Shown piece after piece: positions 53,979 to 63,083 of a stretch of 64,000 nt of DNA (positions are counted from its first letter, which is position 1; every line of letters begins with the position of its first letter). Source of the stretch: Streptomyces lienomycini. Lineage in GTDB: Bacteria; Actinomycetota; Actinomycetes; Streptomycetales; Streptomycetaceae. Below the pieces are notes generated by a model. The model was not told the origin of the DNA. It saw nothing but the letters and a program-made list of their open reading frames with translations, and ran no database searches. Location: NCBI RefSeq assembly GCF_027947595.1, contig NZ_CP116257.1, positions 5,826,001 through 5,890,000 on the forward strand, in the 5' to 3' direction. The position numbers and the translations under genes were made by a program.

Positions 53979-56567
53979 TCAGCGCGTGCCGGCCTCCCGT
54001 ACCCGCAGGGCGCGGTGGAGGTCGTCGAGCTGGTCGGCGAGCTTGCGGCGCAGGGCGGGGAGGGGGTCGGCGTGGGCGAGGCACTCCTGGCCGAGGCGGA
54101 GGGTGTCGGCGTCGACGGCGTGGGCGGGGAACGCCCAGCGGCCGGCGGCGTCGGCGATGGCGGGGCCGCGGCGGGTGGCGAGCGCGACGGCGTCGGTGTA
54201 GTAGCGCGGGACGTAGTCGGCCACGAGGTCGGCCTGTTCGGGCTGCCAGAAGCCCTGGGCGGTGGCGGTGAACAGGTAGTTGGAGAGGTCGTCGGCGGTG
54301 AACATGGCGTCCCAGGCGCGTGCCTTCGCCTCGGGGTCGGGCAGTGCGGCGCGGCAGCGGGCGGCGCCCTCCTGGCCGGTGGCGCTCGGGTCGTTCGCCA
54401 GTTCGGCGGCGATGGCGGCCTCGTCGGTGGCGCCGAGGACGGCGAGCCGGGTGAGGATGCGCCAGCGCAGCTCGGGGTCGAGTTCGGGGCCGCCGGGCAC
54501 GGTGCCGTCGGCGAGCCAGGCGGCGATGGTGTCGGGGTGGGCGGCGGTGGCGATGCGGTGGCGTACGGCGATCAGGCGCAGGCCGGGGTGGTCGCCGTCC
54601 TCGGTGCGGCGGATGAGGTCGCGGCAGAGTTCGGCGAGGGTGTTGAGGGCGGCGGGCCGCTGTTGGGGGGTGGCGTAGCGGTCGGCGATCTGGCCGGCGG
54701 CGAAGGCGAGGACGCCGTCGACGAGCGCGAGGTCGGTTTCGTGCGGGAGGTGGGCGCGGGCGATGTCGAGGTAGGTGCCGGGAGGGAGTTCGCCGTCGCG
54801 GACGGCGTCCCTGAGGGCGTTCCAGACGACGGCCCGGGTGAGCGGGTCGGGCAGGCCGGACAGGCACTCCTGGAGGGTCCGGAAGGAGTGGGCGTCGAAG
54901 CGGATCTTGGCGTAGGTGAGGTCGCCGTCGTTGAGGACGACGAGCGCGGGTTGGGCGCCGGCGGTGCTGAGGGCGGTGTTCCCGGTGCCGAGGTCCGTTT
55001 CGATGCGCCGGCGGGGGGTGAGGCGGCCGGCGTCGTGGAGGTCGTGGTCGTAGACGCCGATGGTGATGCGGTGCGGTCGTTCGCCGCCGCCGGGCTTGAG
55101 GCTCCCGGCGTGCTTGAGGCCCTCGCCGTCCTTGGTGGGGTCGGGTGCGGACCAGGTTCCGGTGCTGCCCCGGTGCTGGATGTCGAGGTGCCAGTGGCCG
55201 TTGTCGGCGCTCAGGTCGGGCACGAGGGTGTCGACGCCGGTGGTGCGCAGCCAGGCGGCGGCCCAGGCGTGGACGTCGCGGTCGGTGGCGGCGGCGAGGG
55301 AGTCGAGGAAGTCGGCGAGGGAGGCGTTGGCGAACTTGTGCCGCTCGATGTGGGTGTTGATGCCGGCCAGGAAGTCCTTCTCGCCGAGCCAGGCGACGAG
55401 CTGGCGCAGGGCGGAGGCGCCCTTGGCGTAGGAGATGCCGTCGAAGTTGAGGAGGGCGGAGGCGGTGTCCCGGACGTTCTCGGGGGCGACGGGGTGGGTG
55501 GAGGGGCGCTGGTCTGCGTCGTAGCCCCAGGCTTTGCGGGTGACGCCGAAGTCGGTCCAGGTGTCGGTGAAGCGGGTGGCCTCGGCGGTGGTCTGGTAGC
55601 CCATGTACTCGGCGAAGGACTCGTTCAGCCAGATGTCGTCCCACCAGCGCAGGGTGACGAGGTCGCCGAACCACATGTGGGCCATCTCGTGGGCGATGAC
55701 CATGGCGCGGGTCTGGCGCTGGGTGTCGGTGACGGCGGAGCGGAAGACGAACTCGTCGCGGAAGGTGACCAGGCCGGGGTTCTCCATGGCGCCGGCGTTG
55801 AACTCGGGGACGAAGGCCTGGTCGTAGGAGTCGAAGGGGTAGGGCTCGTCGAACTTCTCGTGGTACCGGTCGAAGCAGGCGCGGGTGACGTCGAGGAGTT
55901 CGTCGGCGTCGGCGTCCAGGTGGGGGGCGAGCGAGCGGCGGCAGTGGATGCCGAAGGGCAGGCCGCGGTGCTCGGTGCGTACGGAGTGCCAGGGGCCGGC
56001 GGCGACGGCGACGAGGTAGGTGGAGATCGGCGGGGTGGTGGCGGCCTTCCAGTGGCCGTCGCCGGTGTGTTCGGTGATGCCGTTGGCGAGGACGGTCCAG
56101 CCCTCGGGGGCGGTGACGGTGAGGTCGAAGACGGCCTTGAGGTCGGGCTGGTCGAAGGCGGCGTAGACGCGCTGGACGTCGTCGAGGAAGAGCTGGGTGT
56201 AGACGTAGGTCCCGCCGTCGCTGGGGTCGGTGAAGCGGTGCATGCCCTCGCCGGTGCGGGAGTAGCGCATGGCCGCGTCGACGCGCAGTTCGTGCTCGCC
56301 GGGGGCGAGTCCCTTCAGCGCCAGCCGGTTCTCGTCCAGGGCGGCCGGGTCGAGGGGGTGTCCGTCCAGGGTGGCGGAGCGCAGTTCGGCGGGCTTGACC
56401 TCGACGAAGGTGTCCGTGGTGTCCGTGTCGCCGCGGACGGTGAACCGGATGGCGGTCCGGGAGTCGAAGGTGTCGTCCCCACGGGTCAGATCGAGGTCGA
56501 TCGTGTAGTGGTGGACGTCGAGGAGCCGGGAACGGGTCTGCGCTTCGTCGCGCGTCAGTACGGACAT
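53979..56567 (-). CDS. pepN: Aminopeptidase N
   Basis: An 862-residue M1 metallopeptidase that trims N-terminal residues from peptides. GAMEN (substrate N-terminus recognition) is near residue 257, and the zinc motif HEMAHMWFGDLVTLRWWDDIWLNESFAEY starts near residue 293 with the third ligand Glu. The catalytic Tyr lies in the YAKGASALRQL region, followed by the C-terminal ERAP1-like domain. ATG at 56567; ATG at 56576 would add three residues. The gene is not coupled to neighbours. Cytoplasmic, no signal peptide. Confidence 0.95.
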   Translation of the reverse strand: MSVLTRDEAQTRSRLLDVHHYTIDLDLTRGDDTFDSRTAIRFTVRGDTDTTDTFVEVKPAELRSATLDGHPLDPAALDENRLALKGLAPGEHELRVDAAMRYSRTGEGMHRFTDPSDGGTYVYTQLFLDDVQRVYAAFDQPDLKAVFDLTVTAPEGWTVLANGITEHTGDGHWKAATTPPISTYLVAVAAGPWHSVRTEHRGLPFGIHCRRSLAPHLDADADELLDVTRACFDRYHEKFDEPYPFDSYDQAFVPEFNAGAMENPGLVTFRDEFVFRSAVTDTQRQTRAMVIAHEMAHMWFGDLVTLRWWDDIWLNESFAEYMGYQTTAEATRFTDTWTDFGVTRKAWGYDADQRPSTHPVAPENVRDTASALLNFDGISYAKGASALRQLVAWLGEKDFLAGINTHIERHKFANASLADFLDSLAAATDRDVHAWAAAWLRTTGVDTLVPDLSADNGHWHLDIQHRGSTGTWSAPDPTKDGEGLKHAGSLKPGGGERPHRITIGVYDHDLHDAGRLTPRRRIETDLGTGNTALSTAGAQPALVVLNDGDLTYAKIRFDAHSFRTLQECLSGLPDPLTRAVVWNALRDAVRDGELPPGTYLDIARAHLPHETDLALVDGVLAFAAGQIADRYATPQQRPAALNTLAELCRDLIRRTEDGDHPGLRLIAVRHRIATAAHPDTIAAWLADGTVPGGPELDPELRWRILTRLAVLGATDEAAIAAELANDPSATGQEGAARCRAALPDPEAKARAWDAMFTADDLSNYLFTATAQGFWQPEQADLVADYVPRYYTDAVALATRRGPAIADAAGRWAFPAHAVDADTLRLGQECLAHADPLPALRRKLADQLDDLHRALRVREAGTR

Positions 56568-56694
56568 GCACGACATGCTGCCTGATGCCGTCGGCAGCGC
56601 ACAGAGGCGGTTCGGTACGCGGAGTATGTCCGGTCCGTCGCGCAGAGCGTGCCGCTCTCCCGGCGTGCGCCCCCGTGGGCGGGGGCGCACGGTC

Positions 56695-57057
56695 TCAGTC
56701 GGAGGCTCGCACCGCGCCGCCGCCGTCGCCGCCGCCGTTGCTCTCGGCGATGCGCTCGTGGTGGTGGATCACCTCGGCGACGATGAAGTTCAGGAACTTC
56801 TCGGCGAAGGCCGGGTCCAGTTTGGCGCTCTCGGCGAGGGCGCGCAGCCGGGCGATCTGCCGGGCCTCCCGGGCCGGGTCGGCGGGCGGCAGCCGGTGGC
56901 GGGCCTTGAGGTGGCCGACCTGCTGGGTGCACTTGAAGCGCTCGGCGAGCATGTGGACGACGGCCGCGTCGATGTTGTCGATGCTGTCCCTCAGCCGGGC
57001 CAGCTCCTCGCGGACGGCGGGTTCGTCGGCACCGGTACCGGTGTTGCTGGTGGTCAT
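56695..57057 (-). CDS. Chorismate mutase (AroQ type)
   Basis: A 120-residue all-helical chorismate mutase converting chorismate to prephenate for Phe/Tyr synthesis. Conserved residues are seen in ELARLRDSIDNIDAAVVHMLAERF (Arg and Asp of the first helix), KARHRLPPADPAREARQIARL, and KLDPAFAEKFLNFIVAEVIHHHERI. No prephenate dehydratase or secretion signal is fused. ATG at 57057. Divergent from the HExxH gene, with a 149-bp gap. The C-terminal Gly-rich tail is non-conserved. Confidence 0.92.
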   Translation of the reverse strand: MTTSNTGTGADEPAVREELARLRDSIDNIDAAVVHMLAERFKCTQQVGHLKARHRLPPADPAREARQIARLRALAESAKLDPAFAEKFLNFIVAEVIHHHERIAESNGGGDGGGAVRASD

Positions 57058-57206
57058 GGGCGCACACCCTACGGGCGGCGGCCCGGCCGTCGCAGACCGT
57101 CTCAGGCGCTGAACGCCGTCCGGTCGGGTGCCGCTGCGTAGTCGCTCGTACCGCGTGTGCTTGCTCGTACAGTGGGGGCAGGGTCGAGGCGTCTTGGGGG
57201 TCGGGC

Positions 57207-58106
57207 GTGGCGAACGGCGGACCGGTCGAGCACGGGTTCCCGCATCTGGAGACGGTGCGGGAGGCCGTCACGGCGCTGTACCGGCGGCTGTCGCATGACA
57301 CCGTGCAGTCGTTCTCGGCCAGTGTGGCGCCGGTCGACGTGGCGTTCTGCGACACCGACGACCTGTATCTGGGCGCGCAGCGGGTGGCCCGCGAGCTGGT
57401 GCGGCACTACCGGCTGCCGGACGCCCGCATGATCGTCTCCTTTCGCGAGATGACGCACGCGGCGAGCGTGGAGTTGACGGCGGGGCCGGAGTACTTCATC
57501 GAGCTGAACGATCGCTTCCGCACGCATCGCCGGGACATCGGCGCGGCCCTCGCGCACGAGGTGATGCACGTCTACCTGCACCGTCTCGACCTGGCCTTCG
57601 ACGGCACGCGCGCCAACGAGATCCTCACCGACACGGCGACGACGTACCTGGGCGCGGGCTGGCTGCTGCTGGACGCCTACCGGGAGGACTCGGCGTCCTC
57701 GCAGAAGCTGGGGTATCTGACGCCGGAGGAGTTCGGTTACGTGCTGGCCAAGCGCGCGCTGCTGTTCGGGGAGGACCCGTCGGTGTGGTTCACCAGTCCG
57801 CAGGCCTACACGGCGTACGGCAGGGGGCTGGCCAGGGCCCGCCGGGACGAGCGGCAGCCGCCGCTGACCGCGGCCGGCTGGGCGGGCCGCCGCCGCTACG
57901 CCCGGGACCGCCGCCACGCGCAGGACGCGCGGGCCGCCGGGCCGGTCGCGGACGGCGGGCCGTATGCCTTCACCGCCGAGGCGCCGGGGCGACTGCGGGT
58001 GTCGTTCCCGTGCCCGACCTGCCACCAGCGGATCAGGGTGCCGGTGCGGGGGCGGGTGCGGGCGCGGTGCGGGCTGTGCCGGACGGTGCTGGAGTGCGAC
58101 ACGTGA
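57207..58106 (+). CDS. HExxH metalloprotease-like protein with a C-terminal zinc ribbon
   Basis: A 299-residue protein of no family I can name. Residues 117-121 read HEVMH in ALAHEVMHVYLHRLD, with Glu138 in ANEILTDTATTYLG as a likely third zinc ligand, a gluzincin-like pattern. The C-terminus has two CxxC pairs (Cys269/272 and Cys288/291), probably a zinc ribbon. Between them is an Arg/Ala-rich linker. No signal peptide, so it is probably cytoplasmic. GTG at 57207 with GGGGG 7 nt upstream. Followed by the SIMPL gene. Protease activity is inferred from the motif only. Confidence 0.75.
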   Translation: MANGGPVEHGFPHLETVREAVTALYRRLSHDTVQSFSASVAPVDVAFCDTDDLYLGAQRVARELVRHYRLPDARMIVSFREMTHAASVELTAGPEYFIELNDRFRTHRRDIGAALAHEVMHVYLHRLDLAFDGTRANEILTDTATTYLGAGWLLLDAYREDSASSQKLGYLTPEEFGYVLAKRALLFGEDPSVWFTSPQAYTAYGRGLARARRDERQPPLTAAGWAGRRRYARDRRHAQDARAAGPVADGGPYAFTAEAPGRLRVSFPCPTCHQRIRVPVRGRVRARCGLCRTVLECDT

Positions 58107-58146
58107 TCGGGGGCGCGGGGCGCGGGCGCGCTGCTTGAATGCCCGT

Positions 58147-58776
58147 ATGACACAGGCCATCGAAGAACCGTGGGGCATCAGCGTGTTCGGCTCGGGCACG
58201 GTGCGGGACGAGCCGTCGTTCGCGCGGGTGCGGCCCGCGGTGGACGTGCTGGAACCGTCGCCGGAGCAGGCCTTCCAGCGGGCCGGGGAGGCCGTGGCCC
58301 GGCTGCGGGAGGTGCTGCGGCGGCACGGGGTGCCGGACGCCTCGGTCTCGGGCTCCCGACTGGGCCTCAGCTCGGAGTACGACGGCCACGGCGGTCGCCG
58401 GAGGACGCTCGGGTACCGGTGCCAGGCCTCGTACTCGGTGGAGACCGAGGCGCTGGACGACCTGGAGCGGCTGATCGCGGACGTGGTCGAGGCGGGCGCG
58501 CATCGGATCGACGGCGTCGAGTTCGACGTGCGCGACCGGCTCTCGCTGCTCGACGAGGCGCGGCGCAGGGCCGTGGCCGCGGCCCGCCGCAAGGCCGAGG
58601 TGTACGCGGAGGCGGCGGACGCGCGGCTGGGGCCGGTACTGCACATCCAGGACGTGGAGTCGGAGCCCGTCGCCGCGTTCCGTGCCTCCGCGGGCGGCGG
58701 TCCGCCCGGCGCGCTGGCCCCGGGAGTGGTGGAGGTGTCCGCCCGGGTCGCGCTGGGCTTCTCCCTCAGGCACTGA
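58147..58776 (+). CDS. SIMPL (DUF541) domain protein
   Basis: A 209-residue protein with the SIMPL/DUF541 fold: GISVFGSGTVRDEPSFARVR at the N-terminus, QAFQRAGEAVARLREVLRRHGV, the central ASYSVETEALDDLERLIADVV, and ARRRAVAAARRKAEVYAEAADARLG. SIMPL proteins bind signalling partners or act as periplasmic/outer-surface proteins in other bacteria; no signal peptide is seen here. ATG at 58147, 40 bp after the HExxH gene, so the two may share a transcript. Function unknown. Confidence 0.85.
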   Translation: MTQAIEEPWGISVFGSGTVRDEPSFARVRPAVDVLEPSPEQAFQRAGEAVARLREVLRRHGVPDASVSGSRLGLSSEYDGHGGRRRTLGYRCQASYSVETEALDDLERLIADVVEAGAHRIDGVEFDVRDRLSLLDEARRRAVAAARRKAEVYAEAADARLGPVLHIQDVESEPVAAFRASAGGGPPGALAPGVVEVSARVALGFSLRH

Positions 58777-58786
58777 GCCGCCGTGC

Positions 58787-59512
58787 TCAGGCGGGCCGCA
58801 CGATCCCCTGGGCGCGTGCGGCCGCCAGCCACTGGGGGAACTCGCCCACCAGCCGGTCGTACAGCTCGGCGTCGGTGACCTTGCGCGGGTCGCGGCCGGC
58901 GTGGAAGAACCCGGCGTTGTCGACGACCCGCTTGCCGGGCACCGCCAGTTCGTCGAGCCGCCGCAGATACTCGAACTGGCGGCTGTCCGGGTCGCCGAAG
59001 CCGACGAACTGCCAGAACAGCGGCAGCGGCGCCGCCTTGCACAGGTAGCGCTCGGCGGCGAGCCGGTTGATGGGGCCGCCGTCGGTCTGGAAGACGACCA
59101 GGGCGGGGTGGCGGGAGCCGCTGTCCAGGTAGTGGTCGATGACGGCGTCCATGGCGAGGTGGTAGCTGGTCTTGCCCATGTGGCCGAGGCCGGACACGAT
59201 CCGCTCGATCCGCCCCTGGTGGTCGGCGAGGGCGATCTCGGTGACGGCGTCGACGTCGGTGGAGAAGAACACGACCGGGACGGTGCCGTCGTCGTCGAGG
59301 TGGGCGGAGAGGCTCAGCACGCGGTCGGCGAGCGCCTGGACGCTGCCGTCCTTGTAGTACGGCTTCATGGAGCCGGAGTAGTCGACGACGAGGTAGACCG
59401 CGGCCCGTTCCCCGGCCATGCGGTGCTTGGTCAGCGACTCCCCGGCGGTCTTGTACAGGTCGACCAGCGCGGGCGCCGTCTCCCTGACTTTGCTGAGACT
59501 GATCGCGGCCAT
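58787..59512 (-). CDS. VWA domain protein (TerF-like)
   Basis: A 241-residue von Willebrand factor A domain. The MIDAS metal site is DYSGSM at residues 44-49 (VYLVVDYSGSMKPYYKDGSV), with a conserved Thr in GHMGKTSYHLAMDAV and Asp in VVFQTDGGPINR. Related VWA proteins occur in tellurite-resistance (Ter) regions; no other ter gene is nearby. ATG at 59512 has GGGGGAG upstream. It is divergent from the rhomboid gene. Role unknown. Confidence 0.86.
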   Translation of the reverse strand: MAAISLSKVRETAPALVDLYKTAGESLTKHRMAGERAAVYLVVDYSGSMKPYYKDGSVQALADRVLSLSAHLDDDGTVPVVFFSTDVDAVTEIALADHQGRIERIVSGLGHMGKTSYHLAMDAVIDHYLDSGSRHPALVVFQTDGGPINRLAAERYLCKAAPLPLFWQFVGFGDPDSRQFEYLRRLDELAVPGKRVVDNAGFFHAGRDPRKVTDAELYDRLVGEFPQWLAAARAQGIVRPA

Positions 59513-59664
59513 GCGGACTCCCCCGTCGTCCCGACATACGTCGTTCGGGTGCCGAGGGTACGGCACGGCGCACCCCCGGCTCCCGGCCGGCCCACCGGCG
59601 TTCGCTATTTTGTTCGCCGCCGACCCCACCGGCTCACATCCGTCCGTCCCGAGGAGCCGGCCCC

Positions 59665-60600
59665 GTGGATTCCGAGTCCACCGTCACCATGTTCTATCGC
59701 CATCCGGCGGTGGAGTGCCACGTCCGCTGCACCCGCTGCGAGCGGTACATCTGCCCGGACTGCGTGCGTCAGGCGCCGGTCGGCCACCAGTGCCCCGCCT
59801 GTGTGCGGGAGGGGGCGCGGTCGGTGCGGCAGGCCCGGACCATCGTGGGCGGCAGGATGTCGACGACGCCCGTGGTGACGTACGTGCTGTTCGCCCTGAA
59901 CGTGCTCGCGTACCTGGCGGAGGTGGTGCGGCCGGAGATCGTGGACCGGTTCGCCATGGTCGGTGCGCGGCTGGTCGGTCCGGGCGGGGAGTACTACACC
60001 GGCGGGGGGCCGTACCTCACGTCGGGGCCGCTGCGGACCGAGGGCGTCGCCGGGGGTGAGTGGGAGCGCCTGCTCACCAGTGCGTTCCTTCACCAGTCGC
60101 CCTTCGAGGGCGTCTTCGGGATCCTGCACATCACGGTGAACATGGTGGTGCTGTGGCAGTTGGGGCGGGTGGTGGAGCTGATGCTCGGTCGGGTCCGTTT
60201 CGCCGCCCTGTATCTGCTGTCGGCGCTCGGCGGTTCCGTCCTGGAGCTGGTCCTCGCCGACCCGGGGCGGGCCTCGGTCGGCGCGTCGGGTGCGATCTTC
60301 GGCACGGGGGCCGCGTACTACGTGCTCCACCGTCGGCTGGGCGCCGACACGGCACGGGTCAACCGGTTCGTGGCCGTGCTGGTGCTGTGGCTGCTGATCT
60401 CCGCCGGGTTCACCTCGTGGCAGGGTCATCTCGGCGGCCTCCTGGTGGGCGGCGCGCTGGCCCTGGCCTTCGCGTACGCGCCCCGGGACGGGCGCCGGGC
60501 GGCGGTGCAGGCCGGTGCGGGGGCCGGGCTGGTGGTGTTGCTGGCGGTGACGGCGGCGATCAAGGTGTCGGAAATGACAGGCGGAGGTATCCCCCTATGA
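59665..60600 (+). CDS. Rhomboid intramembrane serine protease with zinc-finger N-terminus
   Basis: A 311-residue rhomboid protease. Six or seven helices follow an N-terminal cytoplasmic zinc finger with Cys18, 22, 25, 30, 33, His41, Cys43 and Cys46. The catalytic Ser208 is in GASGAIFG and the His255 in WQGHLGG; the helix-two HITVNM keeps the His/Asn site. GTG at 59665 with GAGGAG upstream. Its stop overlaps the chitosanase start (ATGA), so a functional link is conceivable, for instance release of a membrane-anchored partner. Confidence 0.92.
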   Translation: MDSESTVTMFYRHPAVECHVRCTRCERYICPDCVRQAPVGHQCPACVREGARSVRQARTIVGGRMSTTPVVTYVLFALNVLAYLAEVVRPEIVDRFAMVGARLVGPGGEYYTGGGPYLTSGPLRTEGVAGGEWERLLTSAFLHQSPFEGVFGILHITVNMVVLWQLGRVVELMLGRVRFAALYLLSALGGSVLELVLADPGRASVGASGAIFGTGAAYYVLHRRLGADTARVNRFVAVLVLWLLISAGFTSWQGHLGGLLVGGALALAFAYAPRDGRRAAVQAGAGAGLVVLLAVTAAIKVSEMTGGGIPL

Positions 60601-61502
60601 AACGTGCCGGTGTGCTGCTCCTCGCGGCCGTTCCCGTGATCGCCGCGGGCGCGTACTTCGTCGTGCCGGACGACTCGGCGGACTCGGCCGGGGCCCCGGC
60701 CGCCGCCTCCGCCGCCGGGCCGGCCCGCGGCGACGCCAAGGACCGGGCCGAGAAGGAGCGCGAGGCGGACGACGCGCTGATCGCCGACCTGCCGCCGGGG
60801 CTCGCCGCACCGGCGAAGAAGGAGCTGGCCCAGCAGCTCGTCTCCAGCGCCGAGAACTCGACCACCCAGTGGCGCACCGCCTACGGCAGCATCGAGGACG
60901 TCGGGGACGGCGACGGGTACACCGCGGGCATCATCGGCTTCTGCACCGGCACCCACGACCTGCTGGCCCTGGTCGAGCGCTACACCGAGGCCCACCCGGA
61001 CAACGGCCTGGCGACGTACCTGCCCGCCCTGCGCGAGGTCGACGGCAGCGACTCCCACGAGGGCCTGGACCCGGGCTTCACGGCGGCCTGGAAGGCGGAG
61101 GCCGAGGTCCCGGCGTTCCGCGAGGCGCAGGAGGAGGAGCGCGACCGGGTCTACTTCGAACCGGCGGTCCGGCTGGCCAAGCTGGACGGCCTGGGCACGC
61201 TCGGCCAGTTCGTCTACTACGACGCGATGGTCTTCCACGGCCCCGACACGGACCCCGAGGGCTTCTACGGGCTGCGCGAGCAGGCCATGGCCCGGGCGAA
61301 GACGCCGGGGCAGGGCGGCTCGGAGAAGCAGTACCTGGACACCTTCCTGAAGCTCCGCGTGCAGGCCATGCGGGACAAGCGTCCGGGCATCGACACCTCC
61401 CGCGTCGACACGGCCCAGCGCCGGTTCCTGACGGCCGGGAACATGCGGCTGGCGACGCCGCTGGTGTGGGAGATGTACGGCGACACGTACCGGGTGCCGT
61501 AG
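60597..61502 (+). CDS. csnB: Chitosanase, glycoside hydrolase family 46, membrane-anchored
   Basis: A 301-residue chitosan hydrolase. The catalytic Glu86 lies in VSSAENSTTQW and the Asp104 in IEDVGDGDGYTAG, by comparison with the N174 enzyme's Glu22 and Asp40; GIIGFCTGTHDLL and YYDAMVFHGP are further family sequences. The first 23 residues form a hydrophobic helix without a clear cleavage site, so the enzyme is probably anchored in the membrane, a Pro/Ala/Ser-rich spacer reaching out to the cell wall. The gene symbol follows recall of the S. coelicolor homologue. Coupled to the rhomboid gene. Confidence 0.9.
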   Translation: MKRAGVLLLAAVPVIAAGAYFVVPDDSADSAGAPAAASAAGPARGDAKDRAEKEREADDALIADLPPGLAAPAKKELAQQLVSSAENSTTQWRTAYGSIEDVGDGDGYTAGIIGFCTGTHDLLALVERYTEAHPDNGLATYLPALREVDGSDSHEGLDPGFTAAWKAEAEVPAFREAQEEERDRVYFEPAVRLAKLDGLGTLGQFVYYDAMVFHGPDTDPEGFYGLREQAMARAKTPGQGGSEKQYLDTFLKLRVQAMRDKRPGIDTSRVDTAQRRFLTAGNMRLATPLVWEMYGDTYRVP

Positions 61503-61528
61503 GCGGGGCGGGCCCCGCGCATGCGACA

Positions 61529-61567
61529 GCGCCTGCCCCTTGGTCCGGTCGGGGACAGGGCAGGCGC
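61529..61567. terminator. Terminator between chitosanase and gltD
   Basis: GCGCCTGCCC (61529-61538) pairs with GGGCAGGCGC (61558-61567) in a 10-bp stem with a 19-nt loop, between two convergent genes. Confidence 0.7.
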
Positions 61568-61619
61568 CATCAGTGTTCCGCACGCCATTGTGCGTAACGT
61601 TCTTCGGTTGTTCCGTCCG

Positions 61620-63075
61620 TCAGACCGCGAGGGCGCGGTCGGTCGGGCGGATCGGGGCCGGCAGGTCGCTGGCTCCGGTCAGGAAGCGGTCGGCGCCTCG
61701 CGCGGCCGAGCGGCCCTCGGCGATCGCCCAGACGATGAGCGACTGGCCGCGGCCGGCGTCACCGGCGACGAACACACCCGGCACGTTGGTCTGGAAGTCG
61801 GCGTCCCGGGCGATGTTACCCCGTGCGTCGAGCTCCAGGCCGAACTGGTCGACGAGGCCGTTGTCCTTGTCGGTGCCGGTGAAGCCCATGGCGAGGGTGA
61901 CCAGCTGGGCCGGGATCTTCCGCTCGGTGCCCGGCTTCGACGTGAGCTTCCCGTCGGTGAACTCGACCTCGCTCAGGTGCAGCCACTGGACGTTGCCGTC
62001 CTCGTCGCCCTCGAAGTGGGTGGTGGAGACGGCGTAGACCCGTTCGCCGCCCTCCTCGTGGGCGCTGGTGACCTTGTACAGCATCGGGAAGGTCGGCCAC
62101 GGCTGCGCGACCGGGTTCCGCTCCTCGCCGGGCCTGGGCATGATCTCCAGCTGGGTGACGGAGGCGGCGCCCTGGCGGTGGGCGGTGCCCACGCAGTCGG
62201 CGCCGGTGTCGCCGCCGCCGATGACGACGACGTGCTTGCCCTCGGCCGAGATCGGGGGCGCCACGTAGTCGCCCTCCTGGACCTTGTTGGCCAGCGGCAG
62301 GTACTCCATCGCCTGGTGGATGCCGTTCAGCTCGCGGCCGGGGACCGGCAGGTCGCGGGCGGTGGTGGAGCCGGCGGCGATGACGACGGCGTCGTAGCGT
62401 TTCTTGAGGCTGGTGGCCGTCAGGTCGCGGCCGACCTCGACGCCGGTGCGGAAGCGGGTGCCCTCGGCGCGCATCTGCTCTATGCGCCGGTTGATGTGCC
62501 GCTTCTCCATCTTGAACTCGGGGATGCCGTAGCGCAGGAGGCCTCCGACGCGGTCCGCGCGCTCGTAGACGGCGACGGTGTGACCGGCCCGGGTGAGCTG
62601 CTGGGCGGCGGCGAGACCCGCCGGGCCCGAGCCGATGACGGCGACGGTCTTGCCGGACAGGCGCTCCGGGATGCGCGGGGCGACGTCCCCGGTCTCCCAC
62701 GCCTTGTCGATGATGGAGACCTCGACGTTCTTGATGGTGACCGGCGGCTGGTTGATGCCGAGCACGCATGCCGACTCGCACGGGGCCGGGCACAGGCGGC
62801 CGGTGAACTCCGGGAAGTTGTTGGTGGCGTGCAGGCGCTCGGACGCCGCCGACCAGTCCTCGCGGTAGGCGTAGTCGTTCCACTCGGGGATCAGGTTCCC
62901 GAGGGGGCAGCCGTTGTGGCAGAACGGGATGCCGCAGTCCATGCAGCGGCTGGCCTGCTTGCTGATGATCGGCAGCAGGGAGCCGGGGACGTAGACCTCG
63001 CTCCAGTCCTTGACGCGCTCGTCGACGGGGCGGGTCCGGGCGACCTCGCGTCCGTGGTTCAGGAAGCCCTTGGGA

Positions 63076-63083
<8 letters not shown>
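61620..63083 (-). CDS. gltD: Glutamate synthase small subunit
   Basis: A 487-residue NADPH-dependent subunit that passes electrons to GltB to make glutamate from glutamine and 2-oxoglutarate. The [4Fe-4S] cysteines lie in [15 protein letters not shown] near residues 47-59, with [11 protein letters not shown] downstream. FAD-binding is [22 protein letters not shown]-binding [13 protein letters not shown], and the C-terminal [13 protein letters not shown] is conserved. ATG at 63083 overlaps the gltB stop by 8 nt. It shares most of its length with the orphan paralogue at 4,443-5,933. Confidence 0.96.

Noticed and set aside
49249..56571. A 2,440-residue minus-strand open frame
   Set aside because: It is an antisense or shifted shadow of the 5'-nucleotidase, hydroxylase, decarboxylase and aminopeptidase genes, with low-complexity Arg/Pro/His-rich translation.
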